Shown here: piece after piece, positions 8,356 through 16,108 of the stretch | How the letters are laid out: every line of letters begins with the position of its first letter | Numbering within the stretch: position 1 is the stretch's first letter | Program-made: the position numbers and the translations under genes | NCBI GenBank assembly: GCA_900547165.1 | Contig: URFZ01000004.1 | Location: forward strand, 86,131 to 150,130 | Length of the DNA: 64,000 bases | Origin: an uncultured Eubacteriales bacterium | GTDB taxonomy: Bacteria; Bacillota; Clostridia; Oscillospirales; UBA644 | Reading direction: 5' to 3' | Notes under the pieces: model-generated | What the model saw: only the letters and a program-made list of their open reading frames with translations | What the model was told of the DNA's origin: nothing | Databases searched by the model: none

Positions 8356-8384
8356 TGTTTGCAACATAATGTCGATTATGTTGT
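8356..8384 (-). repeat. Right inverted repeat of the switch
   Basis: Exact reverse complement of 8059-8087. It sits just outside the promoter and 3 bp before a rightward terminator. Confidence 0.9.
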
Positions 8385-8387
8385 ATA

Positions 8388-8412
8388 CGTCGCCGAGTGG
8401 CGGCGTTTTTTG
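8388..8412 (+). terminator. Rightward terminator just outside the right repeat
   Basis: CGTCGCC and GGCGGCG pair around GAGT and are followed by TTTTTTT. It lies outside the invertible segment and would end the short transcript from the promoter at 8288-8316, protecting the recombinase gene from antisense transcription in the OFF state. Confidence 0.7.
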
Positions 8413-8420
8413 TTTTTGGG

Positions 8421-9263
8421 CTACAATACTAAATGCATATTTTCCATGCGGCGGCGGTGTTCTTCACCTGTGGAAATGATATATATGCGGGTGGTGTTGA
8501 TACTGCTGTGTCCGAGAATATCCGCGAGCTTTGCAATATCCTTTTCAATGCAGTAAAACACTCGGGCGAACAGGTGGCGCAGATTATGCGGAAAAACTTT
8601 TTGCGGGTTGACATTTGCTTCGGCGCATAATGCTTTCATTTCGCGCCAAACGGTCGTTCTGTCCAACGGTTTTCCTGAACGGGTGATGAAAATCATTCCC
8701 GATTTTATTTTTTGCTCTGCTGCGTAGCGGAGCAATTTTTGTTTTAGTTCTTTCACAATAAATACCGACCGTGTCTTTGCTTTGCAGTTTACAACAGCCT
8801 CGCCTTGCTTTACAGCCTCAACGGTTATAAATTGCAGTTCGCTGACGCGGATACCTGTGCCGCAAATTGTTTGCAAAATTAAGCAAAGGCGTTTGTTGCA
8901 TTTTTTAGCGGCGGTACGGCAAAGACGTTCGTATTCTGCTCTTGTAAGTTCTTTTTCTTCGGGGCAGAATATTCTGCGTTGAAGTTTGAGCGATTTTACT
9001 TTTAGTTCCGGGTGTTCGACAAATTCAAAAAATGCGTTCAAACCGGCAAGCATGGAATTTACACTGCGAACAGCATAATGACCGTTAAGAAAATTCTTGT
9101 ATGACACGACGGTTTCTTTTGTGACAAGTTGTCCTTTTGTATAACGGGCAAATACGGAAACATCACGAACATATTTTTCAATGGTAGCTGTACTGCGTTC
9201 GCAATAAGTCAGATGTCGGCGAAAGCGCGAAATATTATCCGATTTTATTATAAGTTCTTTCAT
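8421..9263 (-). CDS. Tyrosine site-specific recombinase (Xer-like), probable inverter of the switch
   Basis: 280 residues from the ATG at 9263, which has GGAGGT 9-10 bp upstream; a longer in-frame extension has no such site. The N-terminal 95 residues are an SAM-like core-binding domain (KYVRDVSVFARY region). The catalytic domain shows Arg139 in GTGIRVSEL, Lys near 163, His226-x-x-Arg229 in HNLRH, His252 in LGHSS and the nucleophile Tyr261 in TTRIYI, so all catalytic residues are present. At 280 residues it is of XerC/D length. It lies adjacent to paired inverted repeats, which indicates that it inverts the 8059-8384 segment rather than mobilising an element. No phage or integrative-element genes accompany it. 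Confidence 0.88.
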   Translation of the reverse strand: MKELIIKSDNISRFRRHLTYCERSTATIEKYVRDVSVFARYTKGQLVTKETVVSYKNFLNGHYAVRSVNSMLAGLNAFFEFVEHPELKVKSLKLQRRIFCPEEKELTRAEYERLCRTAAKKCNKRLCLILQTICGTGIRVSELQFITVEAVKQGEAVVNCKAKTRSVFIVKELKQKLLRYAAEQKIKSGMIFITRSGKPLDRTTVWREMKALCAEANVNPQKVFPHNLRHLFARVFYCIEKDIAKLADILGHSSINTTRIYIISTGEEHRRRMENMHLVL

Positions 9264-9746
9264 CTTTTGATACCTCCGCAGATATTCTACCCTAAAAATC
9301 AAAAAAGAACAAACAAAAATGCTAACGGTGCATAAAATGGAATGTGAGGAAGAGAGTTTGCGCATTCGCGCGAACTGCCGCACGGCGTAAAGGCGAAAAA
9401 AAGACAGCGTCTGTTTCGGAATATCCCCTGCTCGAATCTCAAACACTTTCCGCACTTTGCAGACATGACCAAAACAATATCAATTTATTTGATTATGTTT
9501 TGTTTGACAGATACCCAAATAATCTTCCGCGAAACCGCCCGAGGCGGCGGCGAGGGTGAGTTGAGCGGCGGCGAGCAAGCGGAGCGCAGGCGCAGCGGCG
9601 AGACGGAATGAGCTGAAACAAGTGTGTTCGAGAGAGAATAAACCGTATTTCTTGCAATGAGCTTCGCGCGGGGATAAAACTATTGCGTTGATAAATTTCG
9701 GCGGGCTTTTTCAAGGAGGACAGTCCGAGACGGCGGGAGAAGAAAT
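9264..9746. other. Intergenic region with a decayed copy of the dispersed structured repeat
   Basis: No gene seen. About 9346-9478 resembles the dispersed repeat family found at 36.4, 38.2, 41.3 and 62.3 kb: it keeps the hairpin GTTCGCGC-GAAT-GCGCAAAC (read on the minus strand), the CGCACGGCGTA box and the CAAACACTTTCCGCACTTTGC end, while the left hairpin is lost. The rest (9480-9746) is the leader of dpaA with a small GC hairpin near 9535. No consensus sigma-A promoter is evident, which fits a mother-cell sporulation promoter that I cannot identify with certainty. Confidence 0.5.
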
Positions 9747-10637
9747 ATGATAAAAAACATTATATTCATCGGCGGGGACGGGCGGACGGTCGAAGCTGCG
9801 AAAACACTTAAAAAAGCGGGGTTCGGGGTTCGCCTTGTCGGGTTTGAAAAATATGAGAGCGGCGATACGGCTGACGCAAAAGTGCGGAAAAGAGACAATC
9901 CCGAAGCGGGGACGCAAAGAATTGACGGAACGGAAATCGGGCTGACAGAGGATGCATGCGTAGTGTTGCCTACACCGTGTTCAAAAGACGGTCAGACGCT
10001 TTTTGCGCCGTTTGCGCAAGCGCCGCTGTATATCTCGGAAGTTCGGAAAATGCTGCGCGGAGCAGCGATAGTTGTAGGCGGCGGTGCGAAAAAATACTTT
10101 TCGGAAGCGGTCGATCTGCTTGAACGGGAAGACTTCAAGATACTGAACGCAGTTCCGTCGGCAGAGGGCGCGGCGGCAGTCGCCGTGACAGAGACGGACA
10201 TAACGCTTTCGGGCGCAAAATGCGTTGTTGTCGGGTTCGGAAAGATTGGCAAACGGCTGTCTGCCCTGCTCCGCGCATTCGGCGCAGACGTAACGGCAAC
10301 GGCAAGAAAAGCGGTCGATTTTGCGGAGGCTCGGGCGGCGGGGATACGCATTGTTCAGACAAGAAACGTCGCCGCGGCTCTTGCGGAAGCGGACATTGTT
10401 TTCAACACCGTTCCGTACTCGGTCATCGGCGAAAAAGAGTTGTCGGCGACAAAAGAAACGGCGGTATTTATCGAACTTGCGTCTGCACCCGGCGGAATTG
10501 ACAAAGAGGCTTGCGGGCGGCTCGGCAAAAAATATGTCTCCGCTCTCGGTCTTCCGGGACGGTTCAGCCCGAAAAGCGCGGGGCGGATAACTGCGGAAGC
10601 GATAAAGAATATTATCGAAGAAACATACCGGATTTAG
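9747..10637 (+). CDS. dpaA: Dipicolinate synthase subunit A
   Basis: 296 residues. It makes dipicolinic acid from the lysine-pathway intermediate dihydrodipicolinate together with subunit B, in the mother cell during sporulation. Residues 1-12 (MIKNIIFIGGDGR) and a second Rossmann glycine motif near 155 (VVVGFGKIGKR) match the two-domain dehydrogenase-like fold of the family, and the length is usual. GGGAG precedes the start. It is followed 65 bp later by subunit B. Presence of the pair shows that the organism makes true endospores. An alternative, such as a generic D-hydroxyacid dehydrogenase-like protein, is unlikely given the neighbour. Confidence 0.88.
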   Translation: MIKNIIFIGGDGRTVEAAKTLKKAGFGVRLVGFEKYESGDTADAKVRKRDNPEAGTQRIDGTEIGLTEDACVVLPTPCSKDGQTLFAPFAQAPLYISEVRKMLRGAAIVVGGGAKKYFSEAVDLLEREDFKILNAVPSAEGAAAVAVTETDITLSGAKCVVVGFGKIGKRLSALLRAFGADVTATARKAVDFAEARAAGIRIVQTRNVAAALAEADIVFNTVPYSVIGEKELSATKETAVFIELASAPGGIDKEACGRLGKKYVSALGLPGRFSPKSAGRITAEAIKNIIEETYRI

Positions 10638-10701
10638 GTGGAGCATACGCGGCATTTGCCGAGATCCAACGCTGAATTATACAGATTAAACGGTGAAAGA
10701 T

Positions 10702-11286
10702 ATGGAAATGAAAGATGCTCGTGCGCGGATAGGCTACGCTCTCTGCGGGTCGTTCTGCACACTCAAAAAAATGATAGACCAAATGGAAACGCTCGCTTTG
10801 GCGGGCTATGACATCGTGCCGATAATGTCGGCAAATACTTATTCGACCGATACACGTTTCGGAACTGCGGAAAGTTTCCGCGAAAGGGTCGAGAACATCT
10901 GCGGCAGACCCGTTCTGCACACGCTTGCGGAGGTTGAGCCGTTCGGCCCGAAAAAGTTGCTTGACCTGCTTATTGTCGCGCCTTGCACGGGAAACACCCT
11001 CGCAAAAATAGCCAACGGGGTCTCGGACAGCGTAGTGTCACTGGCTGTAAAAGCACACTTGCGCAACGAACGCCCCGTTTTGATAGCCGTGTCGAGCAAC
11101 GACGCATTGTCGGGCAATGCGAAAAATCTCGGAGTTTTAATGAACACGCGGCACATCTATTTCGTACCTTTCGGACAGGACGATGCGATAAAAAAGCCTA
11201 CATCTCTCGTTGCGAAAACAGAAATGATTCCCGAAGCGGTCGAAGCGACATTAAAAGGCGAACAGATTCAGCCTTTGCTGATGTAA
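10702..11286 (+). CDS. dpaB: Dipicolinate synthase subunit B (flavoprotein)
   Basis: 194 residues. The flavoprotein fold of the UbiX/Dfp type is visible: IGYALCGSFCTL near the N-terminus, PIMSANTYSTDTRF, and the APCTGNTLAKIANGVSDS motif that holds the flavin in this family. Acts with DpaA to oxidise dihydrodipicolinate. I chose the ATG at 10702 because GGTGA lies 5 bp upstream; a GTG nine bases earlier is also in frame. A strong terminator follows the stop, so dpaA-dpaB form a two-gene operon. Confidence 0.88.
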   Translation: MEMKDARARIGYALCGSFCTLKKMIDQMETLALAGYDIVPIMSANTYSTDTRFGTAESFRERVENICGRPVLHTLAEVEPFGPKKLLDLLIVAPCTGNTLAKIANGVSDSVVSLAVKAHLRNERPVLIAVSSNDALSGNAKNLGVLMNTRHIYFVPFGQDDAIKKPTSLVAKTEMIPEAVEATLKGEQIQPLLM

Positions 11287-11294
11287 AAAAACTG

Positions 11295-11320
11295 TCGGCG
11301 GCATCGTGCCGCCGATTTTT
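11295..11320 (+). terminator. Terminator of dpaA-dpaB
   Basis: TCGGCGGC and GCCGCCGA form an 8-bp stem with a 5-nt loop, followed by TTTTT, 9 bp after the dpaB stop. Confidence 0.85.
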
Positions 11321-12166
11321 ACATAACTGTTTTTTCAACGAACACCCGCGGGAGTGATTGAATACGCCGCGCGAAATTTTTGCTTTTAAATACGAAAATG
11401 TCTGTTTACTTGTATCGCAAAGGCGTTTATCAGCTCGTTTTTGTCGGAATTTGCAAACAATTTGTAAACTTTTGTCTTTTTCTGTCACGAAATCCATTTT
11501 TCGACCGTATTAATTGGTAAAAGGAGGTAAAATCGAAATTTGCCGAGGTCGAGATGTGCATGGTTTGCGCAAGCAAACCTGTGCGGGCACATGGCAGATC
11601 AATCCAAACGGCAAGAAGAACATGGGCAAGGCGTCCCGTGTTCGAACCGAAAACATATAAAGAAGAAATTACATCTATACTTCTTCTTTTTCTTCCGTTT
11701 CTTTGTTTATATGTTTTCAAAACGAAAACGCAAAAAGAGATACTCCTTCCTTTTCTTTTTATTTAGCATTACATCCTCTTAATGCGTTTTTGTCCAAGAA
11801 AAAGTAAAAAGAAGACAACTCCTTTTCTTCTCTTTTAATTCTTCTTTTTACGCTTTTCCCTCCCGAATTTAAAGTTGCAGCGGCTTGGAAGTAGTAAAAA
11901 CTTGCCCCACCTGTGCTTTTTCGGGAGGCTTTTTTTGTCATAAGGCAACAATGCAAAGCAAATAACAGGCATTTGCACGGTTTTCAAAGACTTCGGAGAG
12001 ACGAAACGAGGCTTCGGCAGAGAGGCCGAACGTTGCCGTATCGTCTGCGCGGGTTCGCCGAGATTTGACGTCTGATGTTGTGGGTGCGAAAGGTCGAGGT
12101 TGATGTATCGTCTGCTTCTGCGCCCGTTCCGACGTTTTTATGTTTCCGCAAATAATGCCGAACGAC
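11321..12166. other. 850-bp gene-poor region with nested hairpins
   Basis: I find no credible gene. The region contains an AAAAGGAGGT motif near 11520 followed by a compact stem (GGTTTGC-GCAA-GCAAACC) nested inside ATGTGC/GCACAT. Two long AT-rich inverted repeats follow, at about 11660-11725 (ACATATAAAGAAG with its near complement) and about 11800-11858 (AAAGTAAAAAGAAG with its near complement). The short frames that cross it have no family resemblance and odd composition. It may hold a structured RNA or the decayed ends of a mobile element. Confidence 0.4.
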
Positions 12167-12198
12167 AAAACGGCTGATGACGCAAAAATCATCAGCCG
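12167..12198 (-). terminator. Terminator after the pyridoxamine kinase gene
   Basis: Perfect 10-bp stem CGGCTGATGA with its complement, 8-nt loop, and TTTT on the minus strand. It lies about 120 bp past the stop of the kinase gene. Confidence 0.65.
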
Positions 12199-12319
12199 TG
12201 TTTATTGTTGTATGCGCTTAATTTCTTCAACGCCGTTGCCCGAATACATTATGATCCGGTTTGAATCTTCTCCTTTTTCTGAACAGCGTATCTTTTTTTT
12301 CTTAAAAAGCGGTATATTT

Positions 12320-13165
12320 TTATTTTTCCGCGACTTTGTGCGCATAGTCTCCCAAACCGTGCTCAAAATCAAGTCCGAAGCGGGTGTCGGTCTGCGCCGC
12401 ATAAGTGCGCTTTATGCTGCCTACGGTCAGGTCAAGGACTATGTCAACGGCGGTTTTGATGTCTTTTTTGTTCAGCAACGCCCCGAGAAGTGCCGACGAA
12501 AACACGTCCCCTGCACCGTGAAACATACCGTGTACGTTTTCGGAAAAAGAGAACCCGCTCTCCCCTGTTTTTGTGTCCGAATATGCCGCGCCAAGCGTCC
12601 CTTTTTCAAGCGAAACACCCGTTACGATAACGGTTTCCGAACCGAAAGACGCAAGTTTGCGCAGAATTTCTTCGATATATTCGCGGTCGTAGCCGTCGGG
12701 GCGGTATTCGGTGTCCGTAAGCAGGCACGCTTCGGTCAGATTGGGAGTGAGTATCTGCGAGCGGCGGCAAAGCGTTTTCATTTTTTCGGGGAATGTGGGG
12801 AGAAACGACGAGTAAAGCCGCCCGTTGTCACCCATAACCGGGTCGGTGAAGATAAGCGTGTCGCGGTCCGCAAGCGCGTCGATAATGCCGCATACCATGT
12901 CCGCTTGCGCTTCCGAGCCGAGGAAGCCCGTATAGAATGCGTCAACTTTCAGGCCGAGACTTTTCCAATGGTTGACTATCTTCGGAATTTCGTCGGTCAG
13001 GTCAAGGTATGTATAGCCGTCAAAGCCGCCCGTGTGCGTGGACAAAAGCGCGGTGGGAAGCACCGAAACTTCAACGCCTGCCGCCGACAGCACGGGCAGG
13101 GCGACCGTCAGCGAACATTTGCCGACGCAGGATATGTCATGAATTGCAACAACTCTTTTTTGCAT
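12320..13165 (-). CDS. Pyridoxamine/pyridoxal kinase (PfkB/ribokinase superfamily)
   Basis: 281 residues from the ATG at 13165 (AGAGAG upstream; MQKRVVAIHDISCVGKCSL is the usual start). Phosphorylates pyridoxal or pyridoxamine (or a related B-vitamin alcohol) with ATP to feed PLP salvage. Visible family features are the N-terminal SCVGKCSL motif, TDPVMGDNGRLY for the phosphate site, LTPNLTEA, and the GAGDVFSSALLGAL anion-hole/catalytic Asp motif near residue 215. It stands alone with its own terminator. A 114-bp copy of its 3' end is found at 62149-62262, disconnected from any gene. Confidence 0.85.
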   Translation of the reverse strand: MQKRVVAIHDISCVGKCSLTVALPVLSAAGVEVSVLPTALLSTHTGGFDGYTYLDLTDEIPKIVNHWKSLGLKVDAFYTGFLGSEAQADMVCGIIDALADRDTLIFTDPVMGDNGRLYSSFLPTFPEKMKTLCRRSQILTPNLTEACLLTDTEYRPDGYDREYIEEILRKLASFGSETVIVTGVSLEKGTLGAAYSDTKTGESGFSFSENVHGMFHGAGDVFSSALLGALLNKKDIKTAVDIVLDLTVGSIKRTYAAQTDTRFGLDFEHGLGDYAHKVAEK

Positions 13166-13398
13166 AATAACTCTCTTTATATTTGGATTTGATTGATATG
13201 ATTTTTTTTGATATTTTATATTATATATAATATATTTTATCACCTTTGCGGCGGGCTGTCAAGGGACGAAATGCGGCAAATATTAAAATGGAAAAAACGC
13301 TTGAAATCTTTCGAAAAACAGGATTTCGCGCAAAAGCAAAAATCGCGTAAAGATAAAACAGAGAAAGGGAATCGGCTATCGGACTGAAAACGAGAAAT

Positions 13399-13483
13399 TC
13401 AATTGTCGTCCTCTCTTTCCTTCCCGATGTCGGAGAGGATTATCTGCCATGAGTCGCGCATAGCTTCGGCGTGGCGGGCGCGG
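13399..13483 (-). pseudogene. C-terminal scrap of the gene at 15490-15925
   Basis: The reverse strand reads a 27-codon tail (ARHAEAMRDSWQIILSD followed by an acidic end and a stop) that is nearly the same as the C-terminus of the gene at 15490. Nothing upstream continues the frame because the rubrerythrin promoter abuts it. It is a fragment left by duplication or deletion. Confidence 0.6.
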
Positions 13484-13486
13484 GAC

Positions 13487-13539
13487 TTGACAGAAAAGAG
13501 GTTTGATGATATAATGTTAATAGGAACTAATCCTAATAA
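13487..13539 (+). promoter_or_regulatory. Rubrerythrin promoter with palindromic operator
   Basis: TTGACA (13487-13492), 17-bp spacer, TATAAT (13510-13515). Immediately after the -10 box is TTAATAGGA-ACTAA-TCCTAATAA (13517-13539), an almost perfect 9-bp inverted repeat over the start site. The linked Fur/PerR-type regulator at 14853 is the obvious candidate to bind it. Confidence 0.8.
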
Positions 13540-13565
13540 TATTTTTCAGAAAGAGGGTAACGAAC

Positions 13566-14111
13566 ATGAACGCAAAAAACATGTATGCGGGAACACAGAC
13601 CGAGAAAAACCTTTGGGAAGCGTTTGCCGGAGAATCGCAGGCGAGAAACAAGTACACCTATTTTGCATCCGTCGCAAAGAAGCAGGGATATGAACAGATC
13701 GCCGCCCTGTTTCTGAAAACGGCGGATAATGAAAAGGAGCACGCAAAACTCTGGTTTAAAGAATTGCGCGAATTTTCCGATACGGAAAAAAACCTGAAAT
13801 CCGCCGCGGAGGGCGAAAACCACGAATGGACGGCTATGTACGAAAATTTTGCAGCGACAGCCGAGGAGGAAGGCTTTTACGAACTTGCGGAACGTTTCCG
13901 CTCGGTTGCCGCTGTCGAACAGCTTCACGAGGAGCGTTTCCGTTCGCTTCTCCGCAATATTCACAGAGGAGAAGTGTTTGCGAAGAACGAAGTCACGGTG
14001 TGGGAATGCCGCAATTGCGGGCATGTCATTATAGGAAAAGAGGCGCCCTGTGTATGTCCCACGTGCGACCATCCGCAGAGTTACTTTGAACTTTACTCGG
14101 AAAACCACTGA
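13566..14111 (+). CDS. rbr: Rubrerythrin
   Basis: 181 residues. Non-haem diiron peroxidase that reduces hydrogen peroxide in the cytoplasm of anaerobes. Residues 10-140 form the four-helix bundle with ligand motifs GESQARNKY, DNEKEHAKLWF, EEEGF and EQLHEERF. The C-terminus holds a rubredoxin-like iron site CRNCG...CPTCDHP. Length is near the short rubrerythrins. AGAGGG precedes the start and a strong promoter with an operator lies upstream. It is followed by desulfoferrodoxin and a Fur/PerR regulator, which together form an oxidative-stress cluster. Confidence 0.92.
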   Translation: MNAKNMYAGTQTEKNLWEAFAGESQARNKYTYFASVAKKQGYEQIAALFLKTADNEKEHAKLWFKELREFSDTEKNLKSAAEGENHEWTAMYENFAATAEEEGFYELAERFRSVAAVEQLHEERFRSLLRNIHRGEVFAKNEVTVWECRNCGHVIIGKEAPCVCPTCDHPQSYFELYSENH

Positions 14112-14263
14112 TACTTTACCGCGCGCCGTCGGCGACAGAGGATGAAAAAGGTCCGGTTCCGCGGGTCCGCGATAATATACGCGGGAAATTCCGCGTCGGA
14201 AACCGCGTCTGTTCTTTCCGCGGACGAACACCGTTTTGAAATCGCGTAAAGGAGGATACCGAG

Positions 14264-14647
14264 ATGAAACAGCGTTTTTTTATCTGCGACCGTTGCGGAA
14301 ACATTGTCGCTTTTGTTAAAGAGAGCGGCGTTGACGTTGTCTGCTGTGAAGAGTTTATGAAAGAACTCGTTCCGCGCACGGTTGACGTTTCGAGCGAAAA
14401 GCACGCGCCGGTATATACGGTTGAGAACGGCGTTGTCGAAGTGAGTGTCGGCGCTCTGCCGCATCCGATGAGCGAGGAACACCATATCGAATGGATATCC
14501 TTGCGATCCAAGTTCGGCAATCAGCGCAAGGAACTGTGTCCGACGGGAGAACCGGCGGTCGGGTTTGCCTTGAGCGGCGGCGATGAGGTGCGGGAGGTAT
14601 ATGCCTACTGCAATCTGCACGGACTGTGGCAGAGCGACGACAGGTAA
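14264..14647 (+). CDS. dfx: Desulfoferrodoxin (superoxide reductase)
   Basis: 127 residues. Reduces superoxide to peroxide at a mononuclear iron. The N-terminal desulforedoxin domain shows CDRCG and CCEEFM (the usual form is CCGEPM, so the loop after the Cys pair differs). The catalytic domain has the expected His ligands in EKHAP, PHPM and HHIEWI, and the Cys-x-x-His in YCNLHG. AAAGGAGG lies upstream. It lies between rubrerythrin, which removes its product, and the regulator; the three are codirectional with gaps of 150-200 bp. Confidence 0.92.
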   Translation: MKQRFFICDRCGNIVAFVKESGVDVVCCEEFMKELVPRTVDVSSEKHAPVYTVENGVVEVSVGALPHPMSEEHHIEWISLRSKFGNQRKELCPTGEPAVGFALSGGDEVREVYAYCNLHGLWQSDDR

Positions 14648-14732
14648 CTGAAAAAGGAACGTAAAAAAACCGTACCGCAAGGCGTGACGGCGACGCGGTA
14701 AAGAAGAAATCGGCGGCTGAGGATCAGACTGC

Positions 14733-14783
14733 CTCAAAAAAATATCCGTCCTGCCTGTCCTATGCGGGGCGGGTATTTTTGAG
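14733..14783 (+). terminator. Hairpin between desulfoferrodoxin and the regulator
   Basis: CTCAAAAA pairs with TTTTTGAG and encloses a GC-rich inner stem with GU pairs. It would act as a terminator for dfx, so the regulator probably has its own promoter. Confidence 0.6.
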
Positions 14784-14852
14784 ACTCTGTCAGCCGACGG
14801 CAAAACCCGGAATCCGCCCCTGCGTTTTTATAAAAATACGGAGATGAAATCT

Positions 14853-15272
14853 ATGATGACCCGAAGAGAAACAAAACAGCGCCGTCTTGTGTTGCAGGCG
14901 GTACAGTCAAGACACGACCACCCGACGGCGGAGCAGATATATGAGGACGTCCACGCAACCGACCCGAAGATAAGCCACGGAACCGTGTACCGCAATCTGA
15001 ACTGTCTGTCGGAGGACGGAATCATCTGCCATGTGCGCGTTCCCGGAGCAGACAGGTACGACCTGCGCACCGACCTGCATTACCACATATACTGCGTAAA
15101 ATGTAAAAAGGTTACGGACGCGCCGTATTCGTACAAGCCTTTTCTTGACGCGGAGACGGAGGAAAATTCGGGGTACCGGATAATACGGCACCGTTTGTTT
15201 TTTGAAGGGATTTGCGCGGAGTGCGAAAAAAATTCGGGCTCTGCCGCGGAAAAAGAACCCGGTACGGGCTGA
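14853..15272 (+). CDS. Fur/PerR-family metal-dependent regulator
   Basis: 139 residues from the ATG at 14853, with GGAG 9 bp upstream (an ATG at 14844 is too close to it). The N-terminal winged helix shows RRLVLQAVQSRHDHPTAEQIY and HGTVYRNL. The C-terminal part has the HYHIYCVKC and GICAEC pairs that bind structural zinc. The family represses peroxide, iron or zinc genes; linkage with rubrerythrin and desulfoferrodoxin favours a PerR-like peroxide sensor. It likely acts on the palindrome at 13517-13539. The Asp/His pattern that would separate PerR from Fur cannot be settled by eye. Confidence 0.85.
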   Translation: MMTRRETKQRRLVLQAVQSRHDHPTAEQIYEDVHATDPKISHGTVYRNLNCLSEDGIICHVRVPGADRYDLRTDLHYHIYCVKCKKVTDAPYSYKPFLDAETEENSGYRIIRHRLFFEGICAECEKNSGSAAEKEPGTG

Positions 15273-15410
15273 CCGAAAGAAGGCTTCTGTCCACGGCGGA
15301 GCGGCGCGCAAGAGTTTTGCCCCAAAGGCGCGGCGGACAGAAAAACGTGAGTTTTTTCGGGTTTAACGAAAAAAGCAGCAACGGAAAGTCTTTGCGAAAT
15401 AATTTCATAT

Positions 15411-15473
15411 CCCTCAGGCTGAAAAAGCTTGCGCGTCGGAGCGTGAGTATTCGCGGTCTGAGGGGTATTTTTT
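15411..15473 (+). terminator. Terminator after the Fur/PerR gene
   Basis: CCCTCAG (15411-15417) pairs with CTGAGGG (15458-15464), enclosing further short stems, and is followed by a T run. It lies about 140 bp after the stop. Confidence 0.55.
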
Positions 15474-15489
15474 GTCCGGGAACGGGCGT

Positions 15490-15925
15490 TCACCCGTCCT
15501 CTCTTTCTTCCTCGATGTCGGAGAGGATTATCTGCCAGGAGTCGCGCATGGATTCGGCGTGACGGGCGCGGCGCTCGGCGGAAGAACGAGCCGAAGAGGG
15601 CGATGCGGTCGGTTTTGAGTTTTCCGAGGGCAGCGGGAAAGCGTTGGGACGGGAGTTCAGAACGGATTGACGGACGCATTGCAGGCGCAGGTCCGCGTCA
15701 TCGGGATAAATGGCGAAAACACGGGCGATATAGTGCTTTAACGCGGCGTTCGTGGGCGGTTTTTTGATGTAAAAACGCATTTGAACATATTCTTCGAGCG
15801 CACTTTTCAGGGATTCGTCCGCAACGGCGGCGATTATATCGTCGAACGTTTCGGAGCGCTTACTTTCTTTCTGTGACAGTATTCTTTCTTTTGATATTCT
15901 TTTATATTCATTATTCTTACGGCGG
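15490..15925 (-). pseudogene. C-terminal part of an unrecognised helical protein, 5' end missing
   Basis: The open frame continues further but the part upstream of about 15925 is the antisense of a different coding fragment, so the authentic piece is the last 140 or so codons. It is helical and charged (DDIIAAVADESLKSALEEYVQMRFY, then KHYIARVFAIYPDDADLRLQC), ending in an acidic tail. The look is of the C-terminal domain of a plasmid or phage type replication or DNA-binding protein, but I cannot name it. Its last 27 codons are duplicated at 13399-13483. Confidence 0.5.
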
Positions 15926-15934
15926 CAATTTACC

Positions 15935-16051
15935 GCAGGCGGTGTTTTGGCAGACGGCGGCGCAAGCCCCGAAAGCGTTTTTGAAGCGCTCGGCGGCAAA
16001 ATGAGTGCAAAAAAACTCCGCGAACAGATAAGCAAACTGCTCGCGGGTTAA
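15935..16051 (+). pseudogene. C-terminal coding scrap on the plus strand
   Basis: A 38-codon frame ending in SPESVFEALGGKMSAKKL... and LLAG-stop has normal coding character but no start or upstream continuation. It meets the oppositely oriented scrap at 15490-15925 head to head, so the junction near 15930 is probably a deletion or rearrangement scar. Family not recognised. Confidence 0.4.
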
Positions 16052-16108
16052 AATAAAAAACTTGCCTTTTTCCGGCTTAGGCTGAATATGTTTTTCAAAA
16101 AGTATAAG

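Larger units (their letters stand above)
8059..8384. promoter_or_regulatory. Invertible promoter segment flanked by 29-bp inverted repeats
   Basis: Two exact 29-bp repeats in opposite orientation (8059-8087 and 8356-8384) bound 268 bp of AT-rich DNA. Each repeat contains an internal site of two 9-bp arms, CAACATAAT and ATTATGTTG, around a 4-bp centre (CGAC or GTCG), the usual shape of a tyrosine recombinase crossover site. The segment holds one strong promoter facing right and one terminator facing left. The recombinase gene starts 37 bp further right by its 3' end. In the orientation read here the methyltransferase at 8000 has no promoter from this segment. Flipping would place the promoter about 120 bp upstream of it. 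Confidence 0.85.

Noticed and set aside
8282..8479. A 65-codon open frame starting inside the invertible segment on the plus strand
   Set aside because: It has no ribosome binding site, crosses the right inverted repeat and the terminator, and has no coding character; the promoter upstream more likely makes a short untranslated RNA in this orientation.
8421..9263. Integrase of an integrative element or prophage
   Set aside because: No phage, conjugation or excisionase gene and no tRNA target is near; the flanking inverted repeats point to an inversion function.
11630..11650. tRNA-like T-loop GTTCGAACC
   Set aside because: The surrounding sequence does not give an acceptor stem, D-arm or anticodon arm, and there is no CCA context.
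11521..11760. Small protein gene following AAAAGGAGGT near 11520
   Set aside because: No frame with a start at a proper distance has family resemblance; all run into low-complexity Phe/Lys stretches from the AT-rich inverted repeats.
12140..13192. 350-codon open frame antisense to the pyridoxamine kinase gene
   Set aside because: The kinase on the minus strand has intact family motifs; the plus-strand frame has none and no ribosome binding site.
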